From NCBI GenBank assembly GCA_035544635.1, contig DATKDQ010000175.1, positions 1-13,466 on the forward strand: a stretch of 13,466 bases of DNA, given 5' to 3'. The stretch comes from DATAFT01 sp035544635. GTDB lineage: Bacteria > Acidobacteriota > Thermoanaerobaculia > Multivoradales > Multivoraceae. Made by a program: the position numbers and the translations under genes. This document shows positions 13,365 through 13,466 of the stretch, in pieces. Below the pieces are notes generated by a model. The model was not told the origin of the DNA. It saw only the letters and a program-made list of their open reading frames with translations, and did no database searches. Positions within the stretch are counted from its first letter, which is position 1. The number at the start of each line of letters is the position of its first letter.

Positions 13365-13466
13365 CTGCCACAGACGCTCGCCGCCCCGGCGCGCGAGGAA
13401 GCGGCGCACCCGCCGCTCCAGCCGGGCGCGGTCGCCGAACGCGGATCCGAGCTGCGACGCGTAGCA
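13341..13466 (-). CDS. C-terminal end of an unidentified protein, possibly PIG-L deacetylase-like
   Basis: Forty-one codons are visible before a TAG stop at 13343-13341; the gene enters from beyond the right edge. The peptide begins CYASQLGSAFGDRARLE, continues with RRVRRFLARRGGERLWQ and ends ASSGNAE, codon use matching the rest of the window. A Cys-Tyr-x-Ser-Gln near the C-terminus followed by a basic helix recalls the end of LmbE/PIG-L N-acetylglucosaminyl deacetylases, which would suit a glycan locus, but the fragment is too short for a firm call. The final seven residues are encoded by the hairpin arm and loop, so the stem may have replaced or extended the original end. Confidence 0.5.
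   Translation of the reverse strand, partial: CYASQLGSAFGDRARLERRVRRFLARRGGERLWQASSGNAE

Noticed and set aside
1..13466. CRISPR arrays, tRNA or rRNA genes, phage or defence systems
   Set aside because: No direct-repeat arrays, cloverleaf-like sequences, or recognisable phage or defence proteins were seen on either strand.

Overview
The window is chromosomal DNA from a very GC-rich bacterium. By eye, third codon positions are almost all G or C. Gene density is high: short gaps, 4-base start/stop overlaps, and two convergent gene pairs that overlap tail to tail. Several features fit a soil or sediment Acidobacteriota-type genome, for example Thermoanaerobaculia-like: a secreted hydrolase ending in a dockerin-type repeat, a Thr-type 'sulfatase' with an RR signal, scattered sugar-modifying genes and apparently leaderless starts. 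This taxonomic reading is an inference; Myxococcota or Gemmatimonadota are not excluded. I see no mobile element, CRISPR array, tRNA or rRNA.

Layout. (1) 1-767, minus: most of a short-chain dehydrogenase resembling peroxisomal trans-2-enoyl-CoA reductase, running off the left edge. It is divergent from (2) a DUF3891 protein (858-1562, plus). (3) 1781-2520, plus: a small very basic protein with a strong ribosome binding site, then a stand-alone NFACT-R (DUF814) domain protein. (4) 2552-4551, plus: an extended-SDR sugar epimerase/dehydratase coupled by a 4-base overlap to a class I methyltransferase. (5) 5984-4539 and 7362-5986, minus: an exported two-gene operon made of a secreted protein with a polyproline linker followed by a sulfatase-family lipoprotein. 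(6) 7479-10389, plus, divergent from (5): a secreted beta-propeller-like protein, a secreted SGNH/GDSL hydrolase with a C-terminal dockerin, and a serine-acetyltransferase-like hexapeptide acyltransferase. (7) 12259-10383, minus: a second epimerase plus methyltransferase pair. (8) 12301-13230, plus: a family 2 glycosyltransferase. (9) 13466-13341, minus: the 3' end of another gene, ending inside a perfect 18-bp hairpin.

How they fit. Blocks 4, 6 (last gene), 7 and 8 together hold two sugar-nucleotide SDRs, two methyltransferases, one acetyltransferase and one glycosyltransferase. That is the usual parts list for making and decorating a surface glycan, here split into short divergent units rather than one long operon. 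Blocks 5 and 6 encode four exported proteins and may act on, or be displayed at, the cell surface. The substrate is not visible from sequence.

Regulatory structure is unusually readable. Four starts (767 minus, 858 plus, 7479 plus, 11270 minus) have a -10-like hexamer 7-8 bases upstream of the start codon and no Shine-Dalgarno sequence, so those mRNAs are probably leaderless. Other genes (1781, 7362 minus, 9820) have clear ribosome binding sites. There is no gene-free stretch longer than about 220 bases. The largest gaps are 1563-1780 (extended -10 and a small hairpin), 9713-9819 (no clear signal except the ribosome binding site) and 13231-13340 (stem-loops).
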